Assembly: GCF_014251815.1 (NCBI RefSeq)
Contig: NZ_CP059202.1
Coordinates: forward strand, 372,001-436,000
Direction: 5' to 3'
DNA length: 64,000 bases
Origin: Blattabacterium cuenoti
Lineage (GTDB): Bacteria > Bacteroidota > Bacteroidia > Flavobacteriales > Blattabacteriaceae
Part shown: in pieces, positions 49,719-58,558 of the stretch
Numbering within the stretch: position 1 is the stretch's first letter
Layout of the letters: every line of letters begins with the position of its first letter
The notes under the pieces: generated by a model
Database searches by the model: none
What the model was told of the DNA's origin: nothing
The model's input: the letters and a program-made list of their open reading frames with translations, nothing else
Made by a program: the position numbers and the translations under genes

Positions 49719-51119
49719 TTATAAATGAATTGCTTTTCCATAAGCGTTAGCTATAGATTCTATAATAGATTCACTTAATGAAGGGTGAGGATGTATACTT
49801 CCCAAAATTTCATAGCTAGTTGTTTCGAGTTTTCTAGCAACTACCACTTCTGAAATTAAATCTGTAACATGATTCCCTATCATATGACATCCTAACCATT
49901 CATCATATTTATCATCAAAAATTACTTTTACAAAACCATCAGTATTTTCATCAGAAATAGATCTACCTAAAGCACTAAAAGGAAATTTTCCTACTTTTAT
50001 TTTAAATCCTTTTTCTTTAGACTCTTTCTCTGTATAACCTACTGAAGCCATTTCAGGAAGTGAATAAACACATTTTGGAACATTATTGTAATTTATTTTC
50101 TGACAATTTAAACCTTTTATATTTTCAATACAATTTATTGCTTCATGCGATGCAACATGAGCTAAAGAAGGGGTATTAATTACGTCTCCTATAGCATAAT
50201 ACCCATCTATATTCGTACGATAATTTTCATCTACGACTATAAATCCTCTTTCTGTTTGAATTCCTACTTCTTCCAATCCAATATATTTAATATTAGGAAC
50301 CACTCCTATAGCGGATAGAATAGTATCAGTTTTTAATACAATATTTTCCAACGGGGTTTTAATGTCAACAATAATTTCAAAAGTTTCATTATTATAAGTG
50401 ATTTTATTTATACTAGAAGACACATAGTTTTGAATTCCTATTTTATCAAAATAATGTTTCAAATAGTCAGATATATCATCATCCCCATTTGGATACAATT
50501 TAGAGCATACTTCTATGACAGTAACTTTTGTCCCCATAGAATGATAAAAATATGCAAATTCCAATCCTATAGAACCAGAACCTACAATTATCATTTTTTT
50601 GGGTAATGAAGACAAGGACAACGCTTCTTTATATGTTATAATTTTTTTTCTGTCATATTGAAATCTTGTGTCAATTTTAGGAATTGCACCAGTAGCAATA
50701 ACAATATTTGAGGCTGAATATTCTCCTATGCTTTTTTCATTTTTAAAAATTTCTATTTTTTTTCTTTTTTTTAGTTGTGCATTTCCAAAAATAACATGAA
50801 CTCCATTTTTTTTTATTAAAAATGAAACACTTTTTTTGAGTTTATCAACGATTGTTCTGCTTTTGTAAAGAATTTTAGGGTAATTTACCTTAATATCTTG
50901 ATTTTTTACACCAAATAATTCCCCATTTTTCTTTATGGATTGTAGAATTTTTGCGTTATTTAAAAGCGATTTAGTAGGGATACAGCCCCAATTTAAGCAT
51001 ATTCCTCCAATTGATTCTTTTTCCACAATAGCTGTTTTCATTCCAAGTTGTGCTGCACGTATAGAAGCCACATAGCCTCCAGGGCCACTTCCTAAAATAA
51101 TAACATCAAAATGCTGCAT
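49719..51119 (-). CDS. lpdA: Dihydrolipoyl dehydrogenase
   Basis: This FAD enzyme reoxidises lipoyl groups of 2-oxoacid dehydrogenase complexes. It has 466 residues: FAD motif LGSGPGGYVASIRAA, the redox disulfide Cys41/Cys46 (CLNWGC), the NAD motif VGSGSIGLEFAYF and the C-terminal His445/Glu450 dyad (HPHPSLSE). Partner E1 and E2 genes are not next to it. A 138-base gap separates it from the divergent transaldolase gene. Confidence 0.97.
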   Translation of the reverse strand: MQHFDVIILGSGPGGYVASIRAAQLGMKTAIVEKESIGGICLNWGCIPTKSLLNNAKILQSIKKNGELFGVKNQDIKVNYPKILYKSRTIVDKLKKSVSFLIKKNGVHVIFGNAQLKKRKKIEIFKNEKSIGEYSASNIVIATGAIPKIDTRFQYDRKKIITYKEALSLSSLPKKMIIVGSGSIGLEFAYFYHSMGTKVTVIEVCSKLYPNGDDDISDYLKHYFDKIGIQNYVSSSINKITYNNETFEIIVDIKTPLENIVLKTDTILSAIGVVPNIKYIGLEEVGIQTERGFIVVDENYRTNIDGYYAIGDVINTPSLAHVASHEAINCIENIKGLNCQKINYNNVPKCVYSLPEMASVGYTEKESKEKGFKIKVGKFPFSALGRSISDENTDGFVKVIFDDKYDEWLGCHMIGNHVTDLISEVVVARKLETTSYEILGSIHPHPSLSESIIESIANAYGKAIHL

Positions 51120-51224
51120 ATATCATAATATAAATAAATAAAACATATAAATTTACAGTTTTTTCTGTTTAATAATTTATGAAAAAGAAAACAATAAAAT
51201 AAAAAGACTTTCTTGAAAATATTA

Positions 51225-51232
51225 TAAATTTG
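51225..51232 (+). promoter_or_regulatory. Bacteroidota-type -7 box TAAATTTG before the transaldolase gene
   Basis: The eight bases fit the Bacteroidota -7 consensus TAnnTTTG exactly and end 25 bases before the ATG at 51258. No TTTG was found at the expected upstream distance, so only half of the promoter is supported. Confidence 0.35.
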
Positions 51233-51257
51233 TTCAGATATACAAGTATAATTAATT

Positions 51258-51923
51258 ATGAAGTTTTTTATAGATACAGCTAATTTAAAAGAAATTGATG
51301 AGGCGAGATCATTAGGTATGTTAGATGGAATTACGACAAATCCATCTTTGATATCAAAAGAATCTCTTTTTAGTCACAAAGAAATTTATGAACATTATAT
51401 AGCTATATGTAAACGTTTGAAAAATGATGAAAATGTGAGTGCAGAAGTTATCAGTACTAACTATACTGATATGATTAAAGAGGGGGAGAAACTTGCTTTA
51501 TTGCATCCAAAAATTGTAGTAAAAATACCTATAACAAAAAACGGAATTAAGACTATTAAATATCTTTCCAATAAAAAAATTAAAACCAATTGTACTCTTA
51601 TTTTTTCTACAGGACAAGCTATTTTAGCAGCGAAAGCTGGAGCTACTTATGTTTCTCCATTCGTAGGGAGATTAGATGACGTATCTTATAACGGATTGAA
51701 TTTAATACAAGAAATCAAAAGTATATACGAAAATTATTGTTTTGAAACAAAAATATTAGCAGCCTCTATACGTCATCCTTTACATATCGTAGAATGTTTT
51801 AAAATTGGGGTATACGCCATAACTACTCCCATAAATATTATTTATTCTTTGCTGAATCATCCATTAACCAACATAGGATTGGATAAATTTATAAAAGATT
51901 TTCATAAAAAAATAAATAATTAA
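51258..51923 (+). CDS. tal: Small transaldolase / fructose-6-phosphate aldolase family
   Basis: This single-domain class I aldolase of 221 residues belongs to the FSA/TalC family, as shown by FFIDTANLKEIDEARSLGML, DGITTNPSLISKE and FIKDFHK at the end. The Schiff-base lysine is Lys89 in VVKIPIT. TalC members transfer the dihydroxyacetone unit in the non-oxidative pentose phosphate pathway; some members are aldolases instead, so the exact reaction is inferred. The 3' end overlaps the convergent rpoZ by 4 bases. Confidence 0.92.
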   Translation: MKFFIDTANLKEIDEARSLGMLDGITTNPSLISKESLFSHKEIYEHYIAICKRLKNDENVSAEVISTNYTDMIKEGEKLALLHPKIVVKIPITKNGIKTIKYLSNKKIKTNCTLIFSTGQAILAAKAGATYVSPFVGRLDDVSYNGLNLIQEIKSIYENYCFETKILAASIRHPLHIVECFKIGVYAITTPINIIYSLLNHPLTNIGLDKFIKDFHKKINN

Positions 51924-52237
51924 ATTTGAATTTTTCCATTCAGCAAATATTGAATAGAAATAGATGTAGATTTTGGAAGTTTTTCATAGAATCTTGACAA
52001 TTCAATTTGTTCTTTATTTTCAAAAGTTTCTTCTAAATTATTTTTATTCATATTCATAGGATTAAATTCATCCAATTTAGCATATAAATCCTCTTTAATT
52101 TGATTAAAAATTTTCTGACTTATTTTTTCTAAAATACATATAGTTTCATATATATTTTTTCCTGATTTCTTTTCTAATTGAATACGATCTATAGTTTCTG
52201 TATTTATTGGGACATTAATATCTATTAAAAAATTCAT
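51920..52237 (-). CDS. rpoZ: RNA polymerase omega subunit, Bacteroidota type
   Basis: This 105-residue protein helps fold the beta' subunit. The Bacteroidota-specific omega pattern is visible: GKNIYETICILEKISQKI, then KEDLYAKLDEF, and ENKEQIELSRFYEKLPKSTS. It does not look like proteobacterial omega. It directly follows bamD (12-base gap), the usual order in this phylum. The assignment is from recall of the family pattern; a profile search would settle it. Confidence 0.8.
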   Translation of the reverse strand: MNFLIDINVPINTETIDRIQLEKKSGKNIYETICILEKISQKIFNQIKEDLYAKLDEFNPMNMNKNNLEETFENKEQIELSRFYEKLPKSTSISIQYLLNGKIQI

Positions 52238-52249
52238 GCAATTTATGTT

Positions 52250-52771
52250 CTAATTTTTATATAAAATTTCTAATTTTTTTGCATTAGAAGAATATGGAAA
52301 ATTTTTCATGTACTCATCGTATGATTTTATAAAATTTTTCCTATTACTGAGTTTATGTTGACATACACAAATTTTGTACATAGCTTCTTCTTTTAAAGAG
52401 CTTTTTGGAAAATTTTTAATAAAGTCTTGAAAACAAATCAAAGAAGACTGATATTTTTGTGTTAAAAAATAATAATTAGCAATATTATAATCCTTTTTTT
52501 CTATTTTATTCAATAACTTTTCAATAAAATTATAAACTTCTTTTACTTTTGTACTATTAGGATAGTCCTTAATAAACTGACTTAATTTTTCAATTGCAAT
52601 CTTAGTTTTTGTTTGATCCAAATCGAAATTTGGGGACGAAAGAAAATAACGTCTTCCTTTTTCAAACAAGATTTGATCTTCATATGAAATTTTTTCAGTG
52701 ATATCTGTAAAACATCCTTTATGAAGGAAAGGAATCGATAATACTGATATAAAAAAAATAATTTTATTCAA
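52250..52771 (-). CDS. bamD: Outer-membrane assembly lipoprotein BamD, shortened
   Basis: This TPR lipoprotein of the BAM complex acts at the inner face of the outer membrane. It has a short signal peptide (about residues 1-19) and Cys20 in HKGC, a poor lipobox. TPR-like segments follow: ISYEDQILFEKGRRYF, AIEKLSQFIKDYPNS and SLICFQDFIKNFPKSS. At 173 residues it lacks the last one or two TPRs of the usual 250-270-residue form. The start codon is TTG; no in-frame ATG is available. It precedes rpoZ and overlaps ftn by 8 bases. Confidence 0.78.
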   Translation of the reverse strand: MNKIIFFISVLSIPFLHKGCFTDITEKISYEDQILFEKGRRYFLSSPNFDLDQTKTKIAIEKLSQFIKDYPNSTKVKEVYNFIEKLLNKIEKKDYNIANYYFLTQKYQSSLICFQDFIKNFPKSSLKEEAMYKICVCQHKLSNRKNFIKSYDEYMKNFPYSSNAKKLEILYKN

Positions 52772-53270
52772 AATTTTTATGAAAATTTTTCATGTCTTTA
52801 TCAAACAAATATAATCCTCCTTTATCTTCTCTTATTAATTCTATTTTATCTAAAATCGTTTTAATTAAACTTTCTTCTTCTATTTGCTCTTTAACATACC
52901 ATTGCAAAAAATTATATGTAAAATAATCTTTTTCTTGCAAAGAGATTTCTACCAAAAGATTTATTTCTTTAGAAATTGTTTTTTCATGTTCAAATAATTT
53001 CATAAATAATTCTTTCAAAGATAAAGATGTAATGTTTGGAATTAACATCCTATCATTATTCAAAATAGCATTTCCTCCTCTTTTATTGATATATCTAATC
53101 AATTTTAACATGTGAATTCTTTCTTCATTTGAATGATCATATAAAAATTCACATACTCCTTCGTAACCTTTTCTCTCAGACCAAGACGCCATAGACAAAT
53201 ATAATTGAGAAGATTCTGATTCTCTATTCAACTGCCTTGTTAATCCTTTTTGTATTTTTTCACTAAGCAT
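52764..53270 (-). CDS. ftnA: Ferritin (FtnA-like)
   Basis: This iron-storage protein assembles as a 24-mer that oxidises and stores iron. The 168-residue four-helix bundle has the ferroxidase residues at the usual numbering: Glu17, Tyr24, Glu50, His53 and Glu94. FLQWYVKEQIEEE supplies the third metal site. There is no bacterioferritin haem methionine signature. It follows dapA on the same strand by one base and overlaps bamD by 8 bases. Confidence 0.94.
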   Translation of the reverse strand: MLSEKIQKGLTRQLNRESESSQLYLSMASWSERKGYEGVCEFLYDHSNEERIHMLKLIRYINKRGGNAILNNDRMLIPNITSLSLKELFMKLFEHEKTISKEINLLVEISLQEKDYFTYNFLQWYVKEQIEEESLIKTILDKIELIREDKGGLYLFDKDMKNFHKNFE

Positions 53271-53271
53271 A

Positions 53272-54159
53272 TCATATACTTTTTATTTTTTTTAATAAAA
53301 GTAACATCTTTTTTCTTAAATATGGAGTCCCCATTAATAATGGTAATCTCACATATGAATTACATATTCCTATTATATCTAATAAAGTTTTAATTCCTGT
53401 AGGATTTCCTTCTTCATAAATAAGATCTATTATATCAAGAATATTATAAAAAATAGAAAAAGCTTTTTTGATATTATTGTCCCTTGCTAGAGATACCATA
53501 TTAGAAATTTGATCAGGAAACCCTTGAGCAATTACAGAAATCACCCCTTCTCCTCCACCTAATACAACAGGTAAAGTTATAAAATCATCCCCTGATATGA
53601 CACTAAAATCTTGGGGTTTATTTTCTAAAATTTTATAAGATTGTAAAACATCTCCAGAAGCTTCCTTAACGCCTATTATATTTTTGAAATTATAAGCTAA
53701 ACGTAAAACAGTATCTGGCATAATATTAGAACCTGTTCTTTTAGGAACATTATAAAGAATAATATCCGATCCTGTCTGATCAACAATTGATTTAAAGTGT
53801 TGATATATTCCTTCCTGAGAAGGGTTGTTATAATAAGGAGAAACTGAAAGAATAGCATAAAAATCCGATAAGTTTTTTATGCTATTTATTTCTTTTATAA
53901 CATTTTCTGTGTTGTTTCCTCCTAATCCCAATATTAAAGGAAGTTTTTTATAATTTACCCTTTGAATACATTTTACCACATCCCATTTTTCTTCCTTTTT
54001 TAAGGTTGCTGTCTCTGCTGTTGTCCCCAATGCAACTAGATAATCTACATTATTATTCACAACATATTTCACAAGCTTTTCAAGCCCATTGAAATCAATC
54101 TTTCCATCCTTTTTAAAAGGAGTAACTAACGCTACACCTGTTCCATATAATTTTTTCAT
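53272..54159 (-). CDS. dapA: 4-Hydroxy-tetrahydrodipicolinate synthase
   Basis: This enzyme condenses pyruvate and aspartate semialdehyde, the first committed step to lysine and diaminopimelate. It has 295 residues with Tyr136 (LYNVPKRTG), Arg141 and the Schiff-base Lys165 (GVKEASGD). GTTAETATL is the proton-relay and substrate loop. The diaminopimelate supports the cell wall built by PBP1A, and lysine may serve the host. It is transcribed with ftn. Confidence 0.96.
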   Translation of the reverse strand: MKKLYGTGVALVTPFKKDGKIDFNGLEKLVKYVVNNNVDYLVALGTTAETATLKKEEKWDVVKCIQRVNYKKLPLILGLGGNNTENVIKEINSIKNLSDFYAILSVSPYYNNPSQEGIYQHFKSIVDQTGSDIILYNVPKRTGSNIMPDTVLRLAYNFKNIIGVKEASGDVLQSYKILENKPQDFSVISGDDFITLPVVLGGGEGVISVIAQGFPDQISNMVSLARDNNIKKAFSIFYNILDIIDLIYEEGNPTGIKTLLDIIGICNSYVRLPLLMGTPYLRKKMLLLLKKIKSI

Positions 54160-54241
54160 AAGAATATAATTTTTATTTCATAATGATAATTTACAGATGT
54201 AAGCGTCCAACATATATAGCATATAAAAGGAAAAATAATAA

Positions 54242-54514
54242 TTAATAATCTTTTCTCGCTCTTGGTCTAGCTGCAGATACAATAATATTTCGTCCCATAA
54301 ACTCTGTCCCATTTAATTTTTCTATAGCTTGTTTAGCATTTTCTTCGCTAGACATTTCTATAAATCCAAATCCTTTACTTTTTTTATTTGATGTAGATTC
54401 ATCAAAAATTATTTTGGCATGAGTAACTTCTCCTACAGATTCGAAATATTTTTTTAACTCTTGTTCTGTCATATCGTAAGATAAATTTCCTACGTATAAT
54501 TTCGTGTTGTCCAT
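54242..54514 (-). CDS. Single-RRM RNA-binding protein
   Basis: This 90-residue protein is one RNA recognition motif. RNP2 is KLYVGNLSY (residues 5-13) and RNP1 is KSKGFGFIEM (about 45-54), each with the aromatic residues that stack on RNA. The end, VSAARPRARKDY, is a short basic tail. Such single-RRM proteins are widespread in Bacteroidota and cyanobacteria; their role here is unknown. It is preceded by a 200-base divergent spacer. Confidence 0.93.
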   Translation of the reverse strand: MDNTKLYVGNLSYDMTEQELKKYFESVGEVTHAKIIFDESTSNKKSKGFGFIEMSSEENAKQAIEKLNGTEFMGRNIIVSAARPRARKDY

Positions 54515-54714
54515 AATTGAAAATAAATTGTTTTAAAAGCAAATTTAGAGAAATATTTTTTCTAAAAAAGAAAAATATATTACTTGATATAATATTAAGT
54601 TAAGAAGGAATTTTAAATAATGATTTATTTTCTTATTATGAAGATAAAGAATCCCAAATAAAATTTGGGAATTTTTTTGTATTAAATTTTTAAAATTTTT
54701 TTTTAATAACTATA
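54515..54714. promoter_or_regulatory. Divergent spacer between the RRM gene and pncB
   Basis: These 200 bases hold the promoters of both genes. A plus-strand terminator at 54652-54678 lies 36 bases before pncB. A TATAAT-like sequence (GATATAATATTAAG) lies near 54585. No ORF of any length with a convincing start was seen. Confidence 0.45.
54652..54678 (+). terminator. Rho-independent terminator upstream of pncB
   Basis: TCCCAAAT, a 3-base loop, and ATTTGGGA form an exact 8-base stem (54652-54670), followed by A and seven T on the plus strand. On the minus strand no T-run follows. No plus-strand gene precedes it, so it may end a short RNA or act as an attenuator in the pncB leader. Confidence 0.65.
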
Positions 54715-55893
54715 ATGAATAATTTTTCTATTGTGTCATCATTATTGGATAATGATTTTTATAAGTTTACAATGCAAAATGCTGTAATTAAATTATTTCC
54801 ATCAGCTAAAGCTAAATATGAATTTATCAATAGAGGCCGGCATTCTTTTCCTAAAAATTTTGATAAAATTCTGAAAGAAAATTTAAACAAAATGGCTTAT
54901 TTAAAACTTTCGGAAGAAGAAAGAATTTATTTAGAAAAATATTGTCCTTATTTAGATTCTTCTTATCTAGATTTTTTAAAAAAATATCAATATAATCCAA
55001 AAGAAGTAAATATATTTCAAAAAGGAAAAAATATACAAATGTATATAGAAGGTTTATGGAGCAGCACTATATTATGGGAAGTCCCTTTAATGGCCATTAT
55101 ATCTGAATTATATTATAGATTAACAGGAGCTAAAAAAATATCAGAAAACAAAATTAAAAATATAACAAAAGAAAAATTAAAAAAATATAAAAAATTAAAA
55201 GTTAAAATTGGAGAATATGGAACAAGAAGAAGACATTCTTATAAAGTTCATAAATTAGTATTAAAAACATTAACAGAAGAAGGCGACCCATTTTTTATGG
55301 GGAGTAGTAATGTTCATCTTTCTCATATTTTTTCAATAAAACCAATAGGGACACAAGGTCATGAATGGATAATGTTTCATGCAGCAAAATATGGGTTTAA
55401 CATTGCAGATCGTTTGGCTATGGAAAATTGGTTGAATATTTATAAAGGAAAACTAGGGATAGCTTTATCTGATACATATACTTCTCCAATTTTTTTTAAA
55501 AACTTTGATGAAAAACTTTCAAATATCTTCAAAGGAGTGAGACATGATAGTGGGGATCCTATTTTTTTTGCCAAAGAAACTATTAAACATTACAAAAAAT
55601 TTAAAATAAATCCTATAAGAAAAAAAATTATATTTTCAGATAATCTTGACCCATGTAAAGTCGCTTATATTTCTTCTTTTTGTAAAAACAAAATAGATGC
55701 TTGTTTTGGAATAGGAACTAATTTTACTAATGATGTCGGTGTTCCTTCCATGAACATGGTCATAAAAATGGTTAAAGCACTTCCGGAAGAAAAAAAAAAA
55801 TGGATATCAGTAGTTAAACTTTCTAATGTTAAAGAAAAATCCACAGGAAAAAAAAATATGATTTTTTTTGCTAAAAAAATTCTTCATATATAA
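54715..55893 (+). CDS. pncB: Nicotinate phosphoribosyltransferase
   Basis: This enzyme makes nicotinate mononucleotide in NAD salvage. It has 392 residues with LLDNDFYKFTMQNAVIKLFP at the start, then GEYGTRRRHSYKVHKL, GTQGHEWIMFHAAKYG and RHDSGDPIFFAKET, all typical of the family. A retained salvage enzyme suggests that nicotinate can come from the host; de novo genes are not in this window. A palindromic element follows its stop codon. Confidence 0.95.
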   Translation: MNNFSIVSSLLDNDFYKFTMQNAVIKLFPSAKAKYEFINRGRHSFPKNFDKILKENLNKMAYLKLSEEERIYLEKYCPYLDSSYLDFLKKYQYNPKEVNIFQKGKNIQMYIEGLWSSTILWEVPLMAIISELYYRLTGAKKISENKIKNITKEKLKKYKKLKVKIGEYGTRRRHSYKVHKLVLKTLTEEGDPFFMGSSNVHLSHIFSIKPIGTQGHEWIMFHAAKYGFNIADRLAMENWLNIYKGKLGIALSDTYTSPIFFKNFDEKLSNIFKGVRHDSGDPIFFAKETIKHYKKFKINPIRKKIIFSDNLDPCKVAYISSFCKNKIDACFGIGTNFTNDVGVPSMNMVIKMVKALPEEKKKWISVVKLSNVKEKSTGKKNMIFFAKKILHI

Positions 55894-55896
55894 TTT

Positions 55897-55915
55897 ATGT
55901 CATAATGACATTATG
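55897..55915. repeat. Overlapping palindromes ATGTCAT-A-ATGACAT and CATAATG-A-CATTATG
   Basis: Two perfect 15-base palindromes overlap between the pncB stop and the miaB start (55897-55911 and 55901-55915). The 12 bases CATAATGACATT recur at 59319-59330 between secG and groES. With one-base centres they are poor hairpins and look like a protein-binding site. A weak terminator role for pncB cannot be excluded, because a T-rich stretch follows. Confidence 0.5.
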
Positions 55916-55938
55916 TATTTTTATTGTAAAAAATATAT

Positions 55939-57282
55939 ATGAATAATAAAAGTTTTTACATTGAAAATTATGGTTGTCAAATGAACATATCAGATAGTGA
56001 TATTATTACTTCCATTTTGTTGAAAAATGGTTTTATTTTATCTGAAAATTTAGATAAGTCAGACATAATATTATTAAATGCTTGTTCTATTCGGGAAAAA
56101 GCAGAATTTACTTTAAAAAAAAGACTGGAACAATTAAAGTTTATTAAAAAAAAGAAAAAAATTTGGATTGGAGTAATAGGATGTTTTTCAAAGACAATTA
56201 AAAATTTTTTTATACACCAGAAAATAGTAGATTTTTTTGTTAAGCCAGATTCTTATAGAGAAATCCATAATTTTATTTATTATTCTATGGCGGGAAAACA
56301 GTATTTTTCCAGTGTTAAAAACAATGAAACTTATGCTGATATAAGTTTCATAAATTTAAAGAAACAGAATAACAATAAAATAACTACCTTTTTAAGCATA
56401 ACAAGAGGTTGTAACAATATGTGTACATTTTGTATTGTCCCTTTTACTAGAGGAAGAGAAAGAAGTCGTGATCCATATTCCATAATAAAGGAATGCAAAC
56501 GTTTATATCAGAATGGTTATAAAGAAATAACACTTTTAGGGCAAAATGTAGATTCTTATGTGTGGGGAGAAGAAAATGAAGCTAAAAGCCATAAAAGTAT
56601 TGTAGATTTTTCTAAACTTTTGGATCTTCTAGCTCAAGAAGTCCCTTTTATGAGAATTAGATTTTCTACATCTAATCCTCATGATATGTCTGATGAAGTA
56701 TTAAAAGTAATTTCTAAACATACAAATATTTGTAAACATATTCATTTACCTGTTCAGTCTGGAAGTAACAAAATATTAAAATTAATGAATAGAAAATACA
56801 CACGGGAAAAATATCTTCTTTTAGTTAAAAAAATCAAAGATATTATACCTGAATGTTCTATTTCTCATGATATTATTAGTGGGTTCTGTAATGAAAATGA
56901 AGAAGATCATCAAGACACCATAAGTTTGATGAATGAAATTAAATATAATTATGGTTATATGTTTTCTTATTCTCCAAGGCCTGGTACTTATGCTTACAGG
57001 AAACTAAAAGACAATGTCCCTGAACATATAAAGAAAAAGCGATTAATAGAGATTATTGGTTTACAAAGAAATCATTCATTTTATAGAATGCAAGAACATT
57101 TAGATAAAATAGAAGAAGTTTTAATAGAAGGAATTTCGAAGAAAAATAATCAATATTGGTATGGAAGAAACACACAAAATTTAGTTGTAGTTTTTCCTAA
57201 AAAATCACTATATATAGGAGATATAGCGTATGTTAAAATTATAGATGCTACATCTGCAACTTTAATAGGAAAATCATTATAA
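55939..57282 (+). CDS. miaB: tRNA-2-methylthio-N6-dimethylallyladenosine synthase
   Basis: This radical-SAM methylthiotransferase modifies A37 of tRNAs reading U-starting codons. It has 447 residues: the N-terminal cluster cysteines are Cys13, Cys49 and Cys82, and the radical-SAM triad CxxxCxxC is Cys158/Cys162/Cys165 (GCNNMCTFC). A TRAM domain occupies the last 60 or so residues. miaA is not in the window. It is the first gene of a run with the sigma54 activator, lptE, secG and groESL, an arrangement common in Flavobacteriales. Confidence 0.96.
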   Translation: MNNKSFYIENYGCQMNISDSDIITSILLKNGFILSENLDKSDIILLNACSIREKAEFTLKKRLEQLKFIKKKKKIWIGVIGCFSKTIKNFFIHQKIVDFFVKPDSYREIHNFIYYSMAGKQYFSSVKNNETYADISFINLKKQNNNKITTFLSITRGCNNMCTFCIVPFTRGRERSRDPYSIIKECKRLYQNGYKEITLLGQNVDSYVWGEENEAKSHKSIVDFSKLLDLLAQEVPFMRIRFSTSNPHDMSDEVLKVISKHTNICKHIHLPVQSGSNKILKLMNRKYTREKYLLLVKKIKDIIPECSISHDIISGFCNENEEDHQDTISLMNEIKYNYGYMFSYSPRPGTYAYRKLKDNVPEHIKKKRLIEIIGLQRNHSFYRMQEHLDKIEEVLIEGISKKNNQYWYGRNTQNLVVVFPKKSLYIGDIAYVKIIDATSATLIGKSL

Positions 57283-57301
57283 ATGATGTAAAAAATAAAA
57301 C

Positions 57302-58558
57302 ATGGAATCCATTTTTATCCAAAATATAAAACAAAAGTTTGGAATCATTGGATATGATTATGCTCTACATAGAGCTCTAGAAAAAGCGATACAAGTAGCC
57401 CCTACTGATATTTCTGTATTGGTTCTTGGGGAAAGTGGTGTAGGGAAAGAATTTATTCCAAAAATAATTCATCAATATTCTTGTAGGAAGCATCATGGTT
57501 ATATTGCAGTAAATTGTGGGGCTATTCCAGAAGGTACCATTGATAGCGAACTTTTTGGACATGAAAAGGGTTCTTTTACAGGAGCAACAAGCATGCGGAA
57601 AGGTTACTTTGAAGGGGCAGATGGGGGAACTATATTTTTAGATGAAGTTGGGGAATTGCCTTTGACGACGCAAGTGCGTCTTCTTAGGATATTGGAATCA
57701 GGAGAATTTATAAAAGTAGGATCTTCCAAAATACAAAAAACTAATATACGTGTTGTTGCTGCTACTAATTTAAATATGATAGAATCTATACAAAAAGGAA
57801 AATTTAGAGAAGATTTATATTATCGTCTAAATACAGTACAAATAAATGTTCCTCCTTTACGTTTTCGTAAAAATGATATTAAATTTTTATTTAAAAAATT
57901 TTCTAATGATTTTGCAGAAAAATATAATATGCCTCCAGTGACACTGAATGAAGAGTCATTAAAATATTTGGAGAATTATTCATGGCCTGGTAATATTAGG
58001 CAATTAAAAAATCTTACAGAACAAATTTCCGTGGTAGAAGCTGAACGTGAAATTTCAGTGGAAAAATTAAAAGAATATATTCCAGAAAATATTCCGTCGA
58101 TATCTTTTTCTAATCATAATATAGTGGAACCATCTTTTCATGATAGGGAAAGAGATTTTCTCTATAAAATTTTATTTGATATGAAAAAAAATTTAAATGA
58201 TTTAAAAAACATTATTTTTCAATTTATTAAAAATGATTCTAATACTATATTTTTTGAAAAAAATCAAGAACTTATAGAGAAAGTTTTTGGAAAAAAAATG
58301 ATTCATAATAACAGAAACAGAGATGATTCAATTTTTCAGTTGGAAGATACATCTAAATCTGAAGAAGATTTAGATTATGAAGAAGTAGAAGAAGATTTAT
58401 CTAAAAATGAATTCTCTTCTTTTTCTTTGCAAAAAAAAGAGATAGAATTTATTCAAAAGGCTTTGAAAAAAAATAATGGAAAAAGGAGAAAAGCTGCAAA
58501 AGAGTTAGGGATTTCAGAAAGAACATTATATCGAAAAATTAAACAATATGGGTTATAA
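57302..58558 (+). CDS. Sigma54-interacting transcriptional activator without receiver domain
   Basis: This AAA+ enhancer-binding protein drives open-complex formation by sigma54 polymerase. It has 418 residues. Walker A is GESGVGKE (43-50), the sigma54-contact loop reads GSFTGA (90-95; consensus GAFTGA), and Walker B is TIFLDE (110-115). A Fis-type helix-turn-helix fills residues 383-418. There is no receiver or GAF domain before the AAA core, so activity may be constitutive or controlled by a partner. An acidic linker (residues 345-380 or so) precedes the DNA-binding domain. It lies between miaB and lptE. No rpoN is in the window. Keeping such a regulator in a reduced genome is notable. Confidence 0.93.
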   Translation: MESIFIQNIKQKFGIIGYDYALHRALEKAIQVAPTDISVLVLGESGVGKEFIPKIIHQYSCRKHHGYIAVNCGAIPEGTIDSELFGHEKGSFTGATSMRKGYFEGADGGTIFLDEVGELPLTTQVRLLRILESGEFIKVGSSKIQKTNIRVVAATNLNMIESIQKGKFREDLYYRLNTVQINVPPLRFRKNDIKFLFKKFSNDFAEKYNMPPVTLNEESLKYLENYSWPGNIRQLKNLTEQISVVEAEREISVEKLKEYIPENIPSISFSNHNIVEPSFHDRERDFLYKILFDMKKNLNDLKNIIFQFIKNDSNTIFFEKNQELIEKVFGKKMIHNNRNRDDSIFQLEDTSKSEEDLDYEEVEEDLSKNEFSSFSLQKKEIEFIQKALKKNNGKRRKAAKELGISERTLYRKIKQYGL

